From: an uncultured Clostridia bacterium
GTDB lineage: Bacteria > Bacillota > Clostridia > Oscillospirales > Oscillospiraceae
Length of the DNA stretch: 64,000 bases
Reading direction: 5' to 3'
Assembly (NCBI GenBank): GCA_932222125.1
Contig: CAKNZJ010000194.1
Span: forward strand, 124,001-188,000
Below the pieces are notes generated by a model. It saw only the letters and a program-made list of their open reading frames with translations. It ran no database searches and had not been told where the DNA came from. A program made the position numbers and the translations under genes. Below, one piece after another: positions 1-7,334 of the stretch (positions within the stretch are counted from its first letter, which is position 1; every line of letters begins with the position of its first letter).

Positions 1-123
1 CCGTACAGGCAAGTGGTTTAATAGATCCCCCATGGTATCCAGTCCCAGTTTTCCCAACCGTTTACCCCTTGCCGGACCTACCCCCGGCAACTGGGTCAGG
101 GGAGTTTGCCTGGTCAGCGCCAT
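1..123 (-). CDS. recG: ATP-dependent DNA helicase RecG, N-terminal fragment
   Basis: The first 41 codons are visible and the gene continues past the left edge of the window. The peptide begins MALTRQTPLTQLPGVGPARG and goes on with KRLGKLGLDTMGDLLNHLPVR. This matches the N-terminal wedge region of RecG, where a 'LPGVGPxRAxxLxxLGIxTVxDLLxxxPxRY' pattern is typical. RecG remodels stalled replication forks and branched DNA. The ATG at 121-123 follows a purine-rich GGAGGTGGAGGA stretch. It is transcribed divergently from the M23 peptidase gene. The helicase motifs lie outside the window, so the call rests on the N-terminus only. Confidence 0.85.
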   Translation of the reverse strand, partial: MALTRQTPLTQLPGVGPARGKRLGKLGLDTMGDLLNHLPVR

Positions 124-326
124 TCCTCCACCTCCACATGTGATCTGAGCCCTAGACGGCCAGGACTCAGAAGGGCGTCCTTCTTTCTTAGCTTGGCCCC
201 CCTCCGGGGACAGCCATGCTGTGATAATCAGCATAATTGTACCACAAACTCCTCCAAAAAAACAGCCCCTTTCCCCTTCCCATCACTCCCCTCCATGGCG
301 GCAAGACGGAGAATTTAACCACCTTG

Positions 327-356
327 GTATAAACTGGCTTTTCTCCGTCCACAATA
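327..356 (+). promoter_or_regulatory. Candidate forespore (sigma-G/F type) promoter of the M23 peptidase gene
   Basis: GTATA at 327-331, an 18-base spacer, and CACAATA at 350-356 resemble the sigma-G consensus (GHATR, 17-18 bases, CATNNTA) with one mismatch in the -10. It lies 17 bases upstream of the start codon, so the transcription start would fall just before the SD. No good sigma-A pair is visible nearby. Confidence 0.4.
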
Positions 357-373
357 GCTGTGGAGGTGTCATT

Positions 374-1108
374 ATGAATAAGAAACGCACATGGTATGAA
401 AAAGTCGGCGATTTTATCTCGGGAAAGGGATTCTATCTGGTGGTGCTTGTCTGTGTAGCAGCGATTGCCCTATCCGGATTCTATCTGGTGCAGGGCGTTC
501 GGGGCAATCTGGCCGGCAACCTGGACGATCAGCCGGTGGCGGGCTCAGCCCAAATCACTGAAACACAGAAACCATCACCCACCCCCTCCGTCCAGCCATC
601 TGTCCAACCCTCGGCACAACCTTCCGCCTCGCCTAAACCCACCGTTACGCCTGAACCCACCGTTACGCCTAAGCCCACCGCTCCCACCACAACCCCTGCC
701 AGCCTAGTCTTTACATGGCCGGTCAAAGGTACGGTCATCGCAGGCTTCTCCGTGGAAGCCCTAGCCTATGACGAAACGATGGGAGACTGGCGCACCCATG
801 ATGGCATGGATATTGGCGCTACCCTCGGCACGCAAGTGATGGCTGCCGCCAATGGCACAATATCGGCCCTCTATCAAGATGATCTGATGGGCACCACGGT
901 GGTGATAGACCATGGAAGCGGACTGACCAGCGTGTACTCCAACCTGGCGGAGGTTCCCACTGTGGCAGTGGGCGACCAGGTGTCTACCGGAGACATTCTG
1001 GGCTCCGTAGGCAACACTGCCGTGGCGGAAAGCGGCCGGGACAGTCATCTGCATTTCGCCATGTACCAGGATAATACCGCCATCGACCCGACAGCTTATC
1101 TCCCCTGA
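374..1108 (+). CDS. Membrane-anchored M23 (LytM) peptidase, SpoIIQ-like
   Basis: The protein has 244 residues with one membrane segment (about residues 17-38), a Pro/Ser/Thr-rich linker with PTVTP-type repeats (about 60-105), and a C-terminal LytM domain. H142, D146 (H-D-G-M-D) and H225/H227 (H-L-H) are the zinc ligands and catalytic histidines expected in active M23 endopeptidases. These enzymes cut peptide cross-links in peptidoglycan, or act as engulfment factors such as SpoIIQ. A forespore-type promoter and the adjacent spoVT gene favour the SpoIIQ-like role, but that is inference. The start at 374 is chosen because GGAGG lies at 362-366. An in-frame ATG at 221 would add 51 low-complexity residues and has no SD. 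Confidence 0.82.
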   Translation: MNKKRTWYEKVGDFISGKGFYLVVLVCVAAIALSGFYLVQGVRGNLAGNLDDQPVAGSAQITETQKPSPTPSVQPSVQPSAQPSASPKPTVTPEPTVTPKPTAPTTTPASLVFTWPVKGTVIAGFSVEALAYDETMGDWRTHDGMDIGATLGTQVMAAANGTISALYQDDLMGTTVVIDHGSGLTSVYSNLAEVPTVAVGDQVSTGDILGSVGNTAVAESGRDSHLHFAMYQDNTAIDPTAYLP

Positions 1109-1113
1109 CAGCT

Positions 1114-1148
1114 ACGGACCCGACTCTCCAAAGGGAGACCGGGTCCGT
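1114..1148 (+). terminator. Hairpin downstream of the M23 gene
   Basis: A nine-base stem, ACGGACCCG (1114-1122) with CGGGTCCGT (1140-1148), encloses a second short TCTCC/GGAGA stem. It sits 6 bases after the stop codon. The 3' flank is only moderately T-rich. Confidence 0.5.
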
Positions 1149-1264
1149 CTACATCTCTCCCTGGCCGAAGCGCTGCCACACTCCAGTCCCTGCTCTTACC
1201 CAAGACAACCCGCCTGATCCCCACATATACCCGCCCTGACTTGAAGCATACCCTTTGCAGAATA

Positions 1265-1298
1265 TGAAACGGCATGGCCCACAGGCCACGCCGTTTCA
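1265..1298 (-). terminator. Hairpin downstream of spoVT
   Basis: TGAAACGGC (1265-1273) pairs with GCCGTTTCA (1290-1298), and GGCC/GGCC extends the stem inward. It lies 57 bases after the spoVT stop on the minus strand and is a plausible transcript end. Confidence 0.55.
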
Positions 1299-1355
1299 TC
1301 AAACATACGGTCACACGCTTACGGATACGGGCGCAGATAAGGCGTGCCCTTTGTC

Positions 1356-1889
1356 TCAGCCTTCCATATGGCGCCCCAGAAACCCGGCCACCGTCTGCGC
1401 TAGCTTTACCTCCACATCACTGAGTGCGGGAGCGTCTCCGTCTGTGACGAAGGTGACGCAACCCAGCACATCGCCCTCAGCTAAGATGGGCACGGCGATG
1501 AGCACCCGGTACTTATCAGTTCCATCGCACAGGGGCACCATCTGCTCTGTCCGGACGGCTTTACGCTCCTCCATAATCTGCTCCACCTGAGTGGAAACCC
1601 GTTTGTCCACTACCTCCCGGCGGGAAATGCCGCCGGCGGCGATACAGCTATCCCGGTCGGTGATGACCGCTGGGATATTTGCCACCCGGCTAATAGTGTC
1701 ACACAACTGCGTGGCAAAGTCGGATACATCGCCCAATTGAGAGTATTTTTTGAAAATCACGCCGCCTTCCCGGTCCGTGTAGATCTCCAAGGGGTCACCT
1801 TCCCGAATGCGCATTGTTCGGCGGATCTCCTTTGGAATCACCACTCGGCCCAGGTCATCAATACGGCGCACGATCCCGGTTGCTTTCAT
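1356..1889 (-). CDS. spoVT: Stage V sporulation protein T (AbrB-type regulator)
   Basis: This 177-residue protein has an AbrB/MazE-type DNA-binding domain at residues 1-50 (MKATGIVRRIDDLGRVVIPK, then EIRRTMRIREGDPLEIY) followed by a GAF-like sensory domain to the C-terminus. Domain order and length match SpoVT, the forespore regulator that tunes sigma-G genes during late sporulation. A GGAGG SD sits 8 bases before the ATG and a forespore-type promoter lies upstream. It is transcribed away from the DtxR-family gene and convergently with the M23 gene. Confidence 0.95.
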   Translation of the reverse strand: MKATGIVRRIDDLGRVVIPKEIRRTMRIREGDPLEIYTDREGGVIFKKYSQLGDVSDFATQLCDTISRVANIPAVITDRDSCIAAGGISRREVVDKRVSTQVEQIMEERKAVRTEQMVPLCDGTDKYRVLIAVPILAEGDVLGCVTFVTDGDAPALSDVEVKLAQTVAGFLGRHMEG

Positions 1890-1923
1890 GGGAATTCCTC
1901 CTGCAGTTTTATTTCTCCAAGGA

Positions 1924-1952
1924 TATTATCCGCAGGATTTGGAAGGGTATAC
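1924..1952 (-). promoter_or_regulatory. Candidate sigma-G promoter of spoVT
   Basis: On the minus strand GTATA (1948-1952) is followed by 17 bases and GATAATA (1924-1930), one mismatch from the sigma-G -10 CATNNTA. Known spoVT genes are sigma-G dependent, which makes the match credible. Confidence 0.45.
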
Positions 1953-1997
1953 AAAGAGAAGGGCTGGTTTTCTCTGGAAGGCAATATAAAATTTTCA

Positions 1998-2026
1998 TTG
2001 TGTCCCTGTCAGGTTTATGATACAAT
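1998..2026 (+). promoter_or_regulatory. Candidate promoter of the DtxR/MntR-type gene
   Basis: TTGTGT (1998-2003), a 17-base spacer and TACAAT (2021-2026). A second TATAAT at 2049-2054 lacks a good -35. A CCAGA/TCTGG inverted repeat follows the -10 and could be an operator. Confidence 0.5.
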
Positions 2027-2093
2027 CATATCCAGAAGGACAGTCTGGTATAATGGGTGGTATATAAACCCTCCAGCTCTGGGGTGATACGCG

Positions 2094-2468
2094 ATGAATA
2101 TCCACGAATCCGCTGAAAATTATTTAGAGGCAATCCTGGCACTGAGCGAGAAGGGACCCGTGCGCTCTATCGATGTGGCTCAGCACCTGAACTTCTCCAA
2201 ACCCAGCGTCAGCCGGGCTATGAGTCTGCTTCGGGAAAACGGCTATGTGATCATGGATAGCAGTGGTTTTCTGACCCTCACCGGCGCTGGACTGGAAATC
2301 GCCAAACGCATCTACGAACGGCACCTGCTGCTCACCAAATGGCTTGTTCACCTGGGTGTTCCGGAGGCAGTAGCTTCCGAGGACGCCTGCCGGATCGAAC
2401 ATGACCTCAGCGTGACCTCATTTGACGCTCTCCGGGAGTATATTAACCGTGATTTGGGGATTGTCTGA
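2094..2468 (+). CDS. DtxR/MntR-family metal-dependent transcriptional regulator
   Basis: This 124-residue protein starts MNIHESAENYLEAILALSEK and has the family's winged helix (residues 1-70, including VRSIDVAQHLNFSKPSVSRA) and a metal-binding/dimerisation segment (RIYERHLLLTKWLVHLGV, later EDACRIEHDLS). Family members repress metal-uptake genes when loaded with Mn2+ or Fe2+. It is slightly shorter than MntR (about 140 residues), lacking part of the C-terminal tail. No transporter is adjacent; mntP lies about 20 kb away under its own riboswitch, so the target is unknown. GGGGTGAT precedes the ATG at 2094. Confidence 0.85.
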   Translation: MNIHESAENYLEAILALSEKGPVRSIDVAQHLNFSKPSVSRAMSLLRENGYVIMDSSGFLTLTGAGLEIAKRIYERHLLLTKWLVHLGVPEAVASEDACRIEHDLSVTSFDALREYINRDLGIV

Positions 2469-2476
2469 ATCACAAC

Positions 2477-2510
2477 ACAGGCGCCGCAATCAGTGGCGCC
2501 TGTCATTTTT
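2477..2510 (+). terminator. Rho-independent terminator after the DtxR/MntR-type gene
   Basis: ACAGGCGCC (2477-2485) pairs with GGCGCCTGT (2495-2503), followed by CATTTTTT. Confidence 0.85.
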
Positions 2511-2550
2511 TGCATATAGGGCCGCCCTTTGGTCCGGAATGGAGTATACT

Positions 2551-3348
2551 ATGAAATACGATCTGATCGTCATCGGCGGTGGTCCAGCCGGACTCACTGC
2601 AGCCATCCACGCCAGGGCACGGGATAAATCGGTGCTGGTAGTATCCAACGACCCCACTGCCAGCCCCCTGTGCAAAGCCCCTAGAATGGACAATTATCCG
2701 GGCCTACCCCATGTCACCGGCCTTGACCTGGTGACCGCCATGGTGGACCAGGCCACTGAACTGGGCGTTCAATTTCGCCAGGGGCGGGCGCTATCCCTCA
2801 TGTCCAGTAAAAACAGCGTTATGGTCTCGGTCGAGAATACGGTGGAAGAGGCCGCTGCCGCCCTACTGGCCGTGGGTGTATCCCGGGCAAGGCCGCTGAA
2901 AGGGGAGCTGGAGCTGTTAGGCCGCGGGGTAAGCTACTGTGCCACGTGCGACGGGATGTTCTACCGGGGCAAGGATATTGTGGTGGCCGGCAACGCCCCT
3001 GATCTGGAGTCAGAGACCGACTATCTGCGGTCCATCGGCTGTCATGTCACCGCACTGCCCCTGCCCGGGTTGGAAATTTTGGGAGAAGAGCAGGTCACCG
3101 GCGTACGCACTCCCAAGGGAGAACAAATTACCTGTCAAGGCGTGTTCCTACTGCGCTCCTCTATTGCCCCCACACAACTCGCTCCCGGCCTGGAGCTGGA
3201 CAATGGTTACATCAAGGTGGACAGCCATATGGCCACCAACCTATCGCGAATTTATGCCGCTGGCGACTGCACCGGCCATCCCCTCCAACTGGCCAAGGCA
3301 GTGGGACATGGACAGATCGCAGCCCATTATGCCCTGGAGAAAACCTGA
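2551..3348 (+). CDS. Thioredoxin-reductase-like flavoprotein lacking NADPH motifs
   Basis: This 265-residue protein has an FAD-binding GGGPAG motif near the N-terminus, a redox-active C130-A-T-C133 motif within the usual YCATCDG context, and the C-terminal AAGDC FAD motif. All are hallmarks of low-molecular-weight thioredoxin reductases. The central NADPH domain is abnormal. The expected GGGxSAxEEA loop reads AGNAPDLESET, the HRRxxxR phosphate-binding motif is missing, and the domain is shortened (the protein is about 40-50 residues below the usual length). Ferredoxin-dependent flavin thioredoxin reductases (FFTR) of Clostridium share these losses, so a different electron donor is likely; this is inference. 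TGGAG with 6-base spacing selects ATG 2551 over 2539. Confidence 0.8.
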   Translation: MKYDLIVIGGGPAGLTAAIHARARDKSVLVVSNDPTASPLCKAPRMDNYPGLPHVTGLDLVTAMVDQATELGVQFRQGRALSLMSSKNSVMVSVENTVEEAAAALLAVGVSRARPLKGELELLGRGVSYCATCDGMFYRGKDIVVAGNAPDLESETDYLRSIGCHVTALPLPGLEILGEEQVTGVRTPKGEQITCQGVFLLRSSIAPTQLAPGLELDNGYIKVDSHMATNLSRIYAAGDCTGHPLQLAKAVGHGQIAAHYALEKT

Positions 3349-3409
3349 GCGCTATCCGGGCCACATTTTCCTCCGGGACGCTTTTTCCCGAAAGTTCTTT
3401 CATTTCGTC

Positions 3410-3438
3410 TTGAAATTCCTTCACAAAGATGGTAACAT
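3410..3438 (+). promoter_or_regulatory. Promoter of the orphan P-loop gene
   Basis: TTGAAA (3410-3415), 17-base spacer, TAACAT (3433-3438); about 48 bases upstream of the start codon at 3487. Confidence 0.7.
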
Positions 3439-3486
3439 AAAACTAGCAACAGGGGCTTCCCCTGATAACGGTTAAGGAGTGTGATT

Positions 3487-3900
3487 ATGATGGTCAAAGT
3501 GATCATGGGTTTGAAGGGCACCGGCAAAACCAAGCAGATGATCGATCTCATCAACACAGCGGTGGATACGGAGCATGGCAACGTGGTTGCAATTGCCCAC
3601 AACTCCAAGCTGACTTATAACATCAACCATCAGATCCGTCTGGTGGATACCTCGGATTACAACATCCCAAATTATGACACTTTGAGGGGCTTTCTGTATG
3701 GGCTGTATGCCAGCAACTATGACATCACTCATGTGTTTATTGAAAGCCTAAACAAGTTGGTTCCCACCGTGGGCAACCAGGATGTAGAGCCCTTCCTGGA
3801 TTGGCTGGAGATTTTTTCCCAAACATGCGGCATTAAGTATACCGTCTCTATCAGTGAGGACGCATCTCTAGCCAGCGAAGGTGTGCGGAAGTATTTTTAA
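3487..3900 (+). CDS. Small P-loop protein of unknown function
   Basis: I do not recognise a characterised family for this 137-residue protein. It opens with a beta-strand and a Walker A motif, MGLKGTGKTKQ, then a hydrophobic strand ending in an acidic residue (THVFIES, about residues 75-81) that could act as Walker B, suggesting ATP or GTP binding. It is too short for a complete AAA or RecA fold with extra domains. There is no signal peptide or membrane segment. AAGGAG at 3474-3479 with 7-base spacing supports ATG 3487; a GTG at 3481 is too close to the SD. The gene is monocistronic, with its own promoter and a strong terminator shared with rpsR. Confidence 0.75.
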   Translation: MMVKVIMGLKGTGKTKQMIDLINTAVDTEHGNVVAIAHNSKLTYNINHQIRLVDTSDYNIPNYDTLRGFLYGLYASNYDITHVFIESLNKLVPTVGNQDVEPFLDWLEIFSQTCGIKYTVSISEDASLASEGVRKYF

Positions 3901-3907
3901 CTCAGTA

Positions 3908-3960
3908 ATGATAAAAAGGAACCCGAAGAGCTGTGGCTCTTCGGGTTCCTTTTTATCATT
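3908..3960. terminator. Bidirectional terminator between the P-loop gene and rpsR
   Basis: A stem of about 24 base pairs (3908-3931 with 3936-3960) carries A-rich and T-rich flanks on either side, so it can terminate both converging transcripts. Confidence 0.9.
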
Positions 3961-3964
3961 GAAA

Positions 3965-4207
3965 TCAATCTGTTACATAGGGCAACAAAGCCACATGACG
4001 AGCACGCTTGATTGCCTCAGTGAGCTGGCGCTGGTGCATAGCACAAGTGCCGGTAGTGCGGCGCGGAAGAATCTTGGAGCGCTCAGACAGATACCGCTTC
4101 AGCTTGGCGGCGTCCTTATAATCGATGCACTCCACCTTGTCCACGCAAAATGCGCATACTTTGCGGCGCTTTCGATTGCCGCGAGGCTTCATGTTATCCA
4201 TAGCCAT
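3965..4207 (-). CDS. rpsR: 30S ribosomal protein S18
   Basis: This 80-residue protein has the S18 core (KRYLSERSKILPRRTTGTCA, then MHQRQLTEAIKRARHVALLPY). It pairs with S6 on the small-subunit platform. The N-terminal part carries Cys residues in a CAFCVDKVEC pattern, and another Cys sits in TGTC; this is the zinc-binding (C+) form of S18 rather than the cysteine-free form. It is the last gene of the rpsF-ssb-rpsR operon, the conserved bacterial arrangement. Confidence 0.97.
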   Translation of the reverse strand: MAMDNMKPRGNRKRRKVCAFCVDKVECIDYKDAAKLKRYLSERSKILPRRTTGTCAMHQRQLTEAIKRARHVALLPYVTD

Positions 4208-4241
4208 ATTGGCGAACCTCCTTTATGTTGATGGCCCTTGC

Positions 4242-4706
4242 TTAGAAGGGCAGGTCTCCGTCGTCGTCGGTCAGCTCAGAGAACTGGTCACCGCCGGACG
4301 GAATCCCGTAATCGGTGGGCGGAGGCGGCGTGGGACGGCTGAAGCTGCCTGCGCTGTAATTGCCCGCACTGCTGTCTCCATCCCGCTTGGAATCGCCGAA
4401 GTAAATATTGTCCGCCATCACCTCGGCCGAGCGGCGTTTGTTGCCCTCCCGATCAGTCCAATCCCGAATCTGGAGGCGGCCCTCCACCACGGCCATACGG
4501 CCCTTGCTAAAATATTTTGAGACAAATTCTGCTGTGCCGCGCCAAGCCACCACATCAATAAAATCAGTGGCCCGCTCGCCGCCGTCACGGCTACGAAAAT
4601 CCCGGTCTACCGCCAGGGAAAAGGAAGCCACGGGGGTTCCTGTCTGAGTATGGCGCAGCTCCGGATCACGAGTCAGCCGGCCCATGAGAATGATTCGATT
4701 GAGCAT
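4242..4706 (-). CDS. ssb: Single-stranded DNA-binding protein
   Basis: This 154-residue protein has an N-terminal OB fold (MLNRIILMGRLTRDPELRHT through about residue 105), a Gly/Ser/Pro-rich flexible linker, and an acidic C-terminal tip DDDGDLPF that recruits replication and repair partners. It coats ssDNA during replication and recombination. It sits 11 bases downstream of rpsF and 34 upstream of rpsR in one operon. Confidence 0.97.
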   Translation of the reverse strand: MLNRIILMGRLTRDPELRHTQTGTPVASFSLAVDRDFRSRDGGERATDFIDVVAWRGTAEFVSKYFSKGRMAVVEGRLQIRDWTDREGNKRRSAEVMADNIYFGDSKRDGDSSAGNYSAGSFSRPTPPPPTDYGIPSGGDQFSELTDDDGDLPF

Positions 4707-4717
4707 GACCTTCCTCC

Positions 4718-5014
4718 TCAGCCTTCCTTGCTGACAATCATAGAACGCATGACGCTTGTGTTAATACGCATCAGACGGTCCAGTTCGGCAGGAAACGCAG
4801 GATCAGCGCTAAAGGTCATCAGAACGTAGTAGCCCTCGTTCAGATCGTTGATGGGATAGGCCAGCCTGCGCTTGCCCCACTCATCCACTTCCGCAACAGT
4901 ACCATGGCTCTCAGCCAATTCCTTGAAGCGGGCCACCACAGCGGCAGTCTCCTCCTCCCCCAGGTTGGGGTTCATGATATAGAGAGCCTCATAACTGCCA
5001 GTCACTTTTGCCAT
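4718..5014 (-). CDS. rpsF: 30S ribosomal protein S6
   Basis: This 98-residue protein matches S6 in length and in the motifs YEALYIMNPNL, WGKRRLAYPINDLNEGYYVL and MRINTSVMRSMI. S6 binds S18 on the 30S platform. As the first gene of rpsF-ssb-rpsR it has a consensus promoter and a structured leader, which in other bacteria is the target for autogenous control by the S6:S18 complex. An AAGGAGG SD lies upstream of the ATG. Confidence 0.97.
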   Translation of the reverse strand: MAKVTGSYEALYIMNPNLGEEETAAVVARFKELAESHGTVAEVDEWGKRRLAYPINDLNEGYYVLMTFSADPAFPAELDRLMRINTSVMRSMIVSKEG

Positions 5015-5074
5015 TGCTTTTGCACCTCCTTATGGTCTTATGGCCTCCAGTTTTTCCAGAGGCAAGGATGTTGT

Positions 5075-5096
5075 CCGCATTGATTGTACAATGCGG
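5075..5096 (-). promoter_or_regulatory. Leader hairpin of rpsF, candidate S6:S18-binding element
   Basis: An eight-base stem, CCGCATTG (5075-5082) with CAATGCGG (5089-5096), and a 6-base loop lie between promoter and start of rpsF. Rfam-type rpsF leaders bind the S6:S18 complex through a CCG-containing element. The match here is by position and hairpin, not by a full consensus. Confidence 0.4.
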
Positions 5097-5107
5097 CAGA
5101 CTAGGTT

Positions 5108-5135
5108 ATTATACCGGATTTTTCCCATTTGTCAA
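5108..5135 (-). promoter_or_regulatory. Promoter of rpsF-ssb-rpsR
   Basis: On the minus strand TTGACA (5130-5135), 16 bases, then TATAAT (5108-5113): both boxes perfect. Confidence 0.85.
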
Positions 5136-5157
5136 GGGATTAGGCATGATTTTCCCT

Positions 5158-5186
5158 TTGCCTTTTCCCATACCCCATGGTATGAT
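5158..5186 (+). promoter_or_regulatory. Promoter of the sprT-malQ-glgP unit
   Basis: TTGCCT (5158-5163), 17-base spacer, TATGAT (5181-5186), divergent from the rpsF promoter. Confidence 0.6.
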
Positions 5187-5269
5187 AGGGAGCACAAACC
5201 CCGGTCAAACGGCTGAAAAGCAGCCCCTTGACCAAAGACACACGCTATACAACAGCAGGGAGGGCCCCC

Positions 5270-5770
5270 ATGACCCAAACAGAAGTGAATGGACTGCTGG
5301 CCCAGGCAGCGGAGGAGGCCCGCCGGGCAGGCATCCCCATCTCAGATCAGATCAATCCGCAGGTGCCCCTTAACCACCGGGCCCGGACCCGGTTTGGCTG
5401 CTGTATCCGGCAGGGCAACCGCTATACCATTGAGCTATCCGCCCAACTGGCGGCGGAAGGAACTGCTGAGTCCATCCTGCAAGTGCTGGCCCATGAAATT
5501 CTCCACACCTGCCAGGGCTGTTCTAACCATGGGAATCGCTGGAAGAGCTATGCTGCCCGGATGAACCGGCTTTACGGCTATCACATCCGACGCACCGACG
5601 ACTTTGTCTCCCTCGGCCTAATGGACCACCGCCCCATACGCTACTGGGTGGTGTGCGCCCAATGCGGACAGCGGCTTCCTCGGATGAAACGCTCTCCTCT
5701 TATCGACCATCCAGAGCACTACCGCTGCCGCTGTGGCGGTCCCCTGCAGATAGAGTATATCCCCACTTGA
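5270..5770 (+). CDS. SprT-like zinc metalloprotease-fold protein
   Basis: This 166-residue protein has a zincin HExxH motif (H75-E-I-L-H79 in VLAHEILHTC), and a C-terminal zinc-ribbon-like region with CAQCGQ and CRCGG pairs. This layout matches the SprT-like family, related to the eukaryotic DNA-protein crosslink protease Spartan; bacterial roles are poorly known. The start at 5270 follows GGGAGGG; an upstream in-frame ATG at 5228 lacks an SD. It lies 41 bases before malQ and may be cotranscribed, though no functional link is obvious. Confidence 0.82.
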   Translation: MTQTEVNGLLAQAAEEARRAGIPISDQINPQVPLNHRARTRFGCCIRQGNRYTIELSAQLAAEGTAESILQVLAHEILHTCQGCSNHGNRWKSYAARMNRLYGYHIRRTDDFVSLGLMDHRPIRYWVVCAQCGQRLPRMKRSPLIDHPEHYRCRCGGPLQIEYIPT

Positions 5771-5811
5771 GCAGGGATCAGACATCAAACCCGAAAGGTG
5801 GAAGCTGATAT

Positions 5812-7287
5812 ATGAGAAGCGCCGGAATTCTGCTGCCCCTCTTTTCCCTGCCCTCCTCCTATGGCATCGGGACTATGGGTCAGGCGGCCAGAGACTTCAT
5901 TCAATTTTTACAGCAGAGCGGTCAGCGCTATTGGCAGGTGCTGCCTATAGGCCCTACTGGATATGGCGACTCCCCCTACCAGCTCTTCTCCTCCTTTGCC
6001 GGCAACCCTTACTTCATTGACCTGGACGATTTGGCCTCAGAGCGCCTGCTGCGTCCGGAGGAATATCAAACCCTAGACTGTGGCAGTCCCCATCAGGTGA
6101 ACTATGCCCTGCTCAGCCAAACCCGGCTGCCTGTGCTACGCATCGCTGTGCACCGCCTGCTGTCAGCCCCGCCCGCGGACTATAGCCAATTTCTCCAGGA
6201 CAACGCCTTCTGGCTGGAGGACTATGTCCTGTTTATGTCCCTGAAGGGGCGGCATGGGGGCGCTCCCTGGTATCAGTGGCCTTCAGAAGAGCGCCTGCGC
6301 ACCGGCAAGCATCTGACAGAGGAGATGGATTTCTGGTCCGGAGTACAATACCTATTTTTCCGCCAATGGCATAAGCTAAAACAGTTGGCCAACCAAAGTG
6401 GCGTGTCCATCATCGGTGATCTGCCCATCTATGTGGCCCACGACAGCGCAGACGTGTGGGCTCATCCCCGGCAGTTCCAGCTTGACCGGAACCTCAACCC
6501 GATAGAGGTGGCCGGCTGTCCGCCCGACGCCTTTTCAAAGGACGGACAGCTATGGGGCAATCCATTGTTTGATTGGACTGCCATGAAACAGGATGGCTAC
6601 GCCTGGTGGCTCAGGCGCATCGCCTTCCAATTCCAGCTGTTTGATATGCTGCGCATTGACCACTTCCGGGGCTTTGACCAATATTACGCCATCCCTTATG
6701 GCGCGTCCACTGCCCGGAACGGTCGGTGGCGGCCCGGACCCGGTCTGGCGTTTTTTCAAGCTATCCAGCGAGAGTTGGGCCCTAAGCCTATCATTGCCGA
6801 AGATCTGGGCCTGCTCACCCCATCGGTGCGCCAGTTGCTACAGGACACCGGCTATCCCGGCATGAAGGTGTTGGAATTTGCCTTTGACAACCCAGGGCAA
6901 GAGAACGAATACCTGCCCCACCGCTACGAGCGCAACTGCGTGGTATACACCGGCACCCACGACAATGAGACTGTCCTTGGCTGGATGGCCACCGCGCCCG
7001 CCCCTGTGGCTGCCCATGCCAAACGGTACCTTCGCCTGAACGCCAGGGAGGGCTATGCCTGGGGCATGATGCGAGGGGCATGGTCCAGCGTGGCCGATCT
7101 CGCCATCATACCAATGCAGGATCTGCTGTCTTTAGGCAGCGAGGGACGCATCAACACCCCCTCCACCGTAGGGAATAATTGGCGGTGGAGACTGCTACCC
7201 GGACAGGCAAGCGCCCAGCTGTCCAGGCGGTTGCTGCGCGCCACCCGGCTCTATGGCCGCCTGCCTCAGCCAGAACCGTCTACTTAA
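5812..7287 (+). CDS. malQ: 4-alpha-glucanotransferase (amylomaltase, GH77)
   Basis: This 491-residue protein begins with the GH77 signature RSAGILLPLFSLPSSYGIGT. Catalytic residues are in place: nucleophile D283 in MLRIDHFRG, acid/base E330 in IIAEDLG, and stabilising D384 in TGTHDNET. It disproportionates malto-oligosaccharides, producing longer chains that phosphorylase can attack. It sits 48 bases upstream of glgP in the same direction, and the two act together in maltodextrin or glycogen breakdown. Confidence 0.96.
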   Translation: MRSAGILLPLFSLPSSYGIGTMGQAARDFIQFLQQSGQRYWQVLPIGPTGYGDSPYQLFSSFAGNPYFIDLDDLASERLLRPEEYQTLDCGSPHQVNYALLSQTRLPVLRIAVHRLLSAPPADYSQFLQDNAFWLEDYVLFMSLKGRHGGAPWYQWPSEERLRTGKHLTEEMDFWSGVQYLFFRQWHKLKQLANQSGVSIIGDLPIYVAHDSADVWAHPRQFQLDRNLNPIEVAGCPPDAFSKDGQLWGNPLFDWTAMKQDGYAWWLRRIAFQFQLFDMLRIDHFRGFDQYYAIPYGASTARNGRWRPGPGLAFFQAIQRELGPKPIIAEDLGLLTPSVRQLLQDTGYPGMKVLEFAFDNPGQENEYLPHRYERNCVVYTGTHDNETVLGWMATAPAPVAAHAKRYLRLNAREGYAWGMMRGAWSSVADLAIIPMQDLLSLGSEGRINTPSTVGNNWRWRLLPGQASAQLSRRLLRATRLYGRLPQPEPST

Positions 7288-7334
7288 ACTTCCCAAGCCC
7301 TTGTTGAAGGCTGATTAAAAAGAAAGGAACAACC

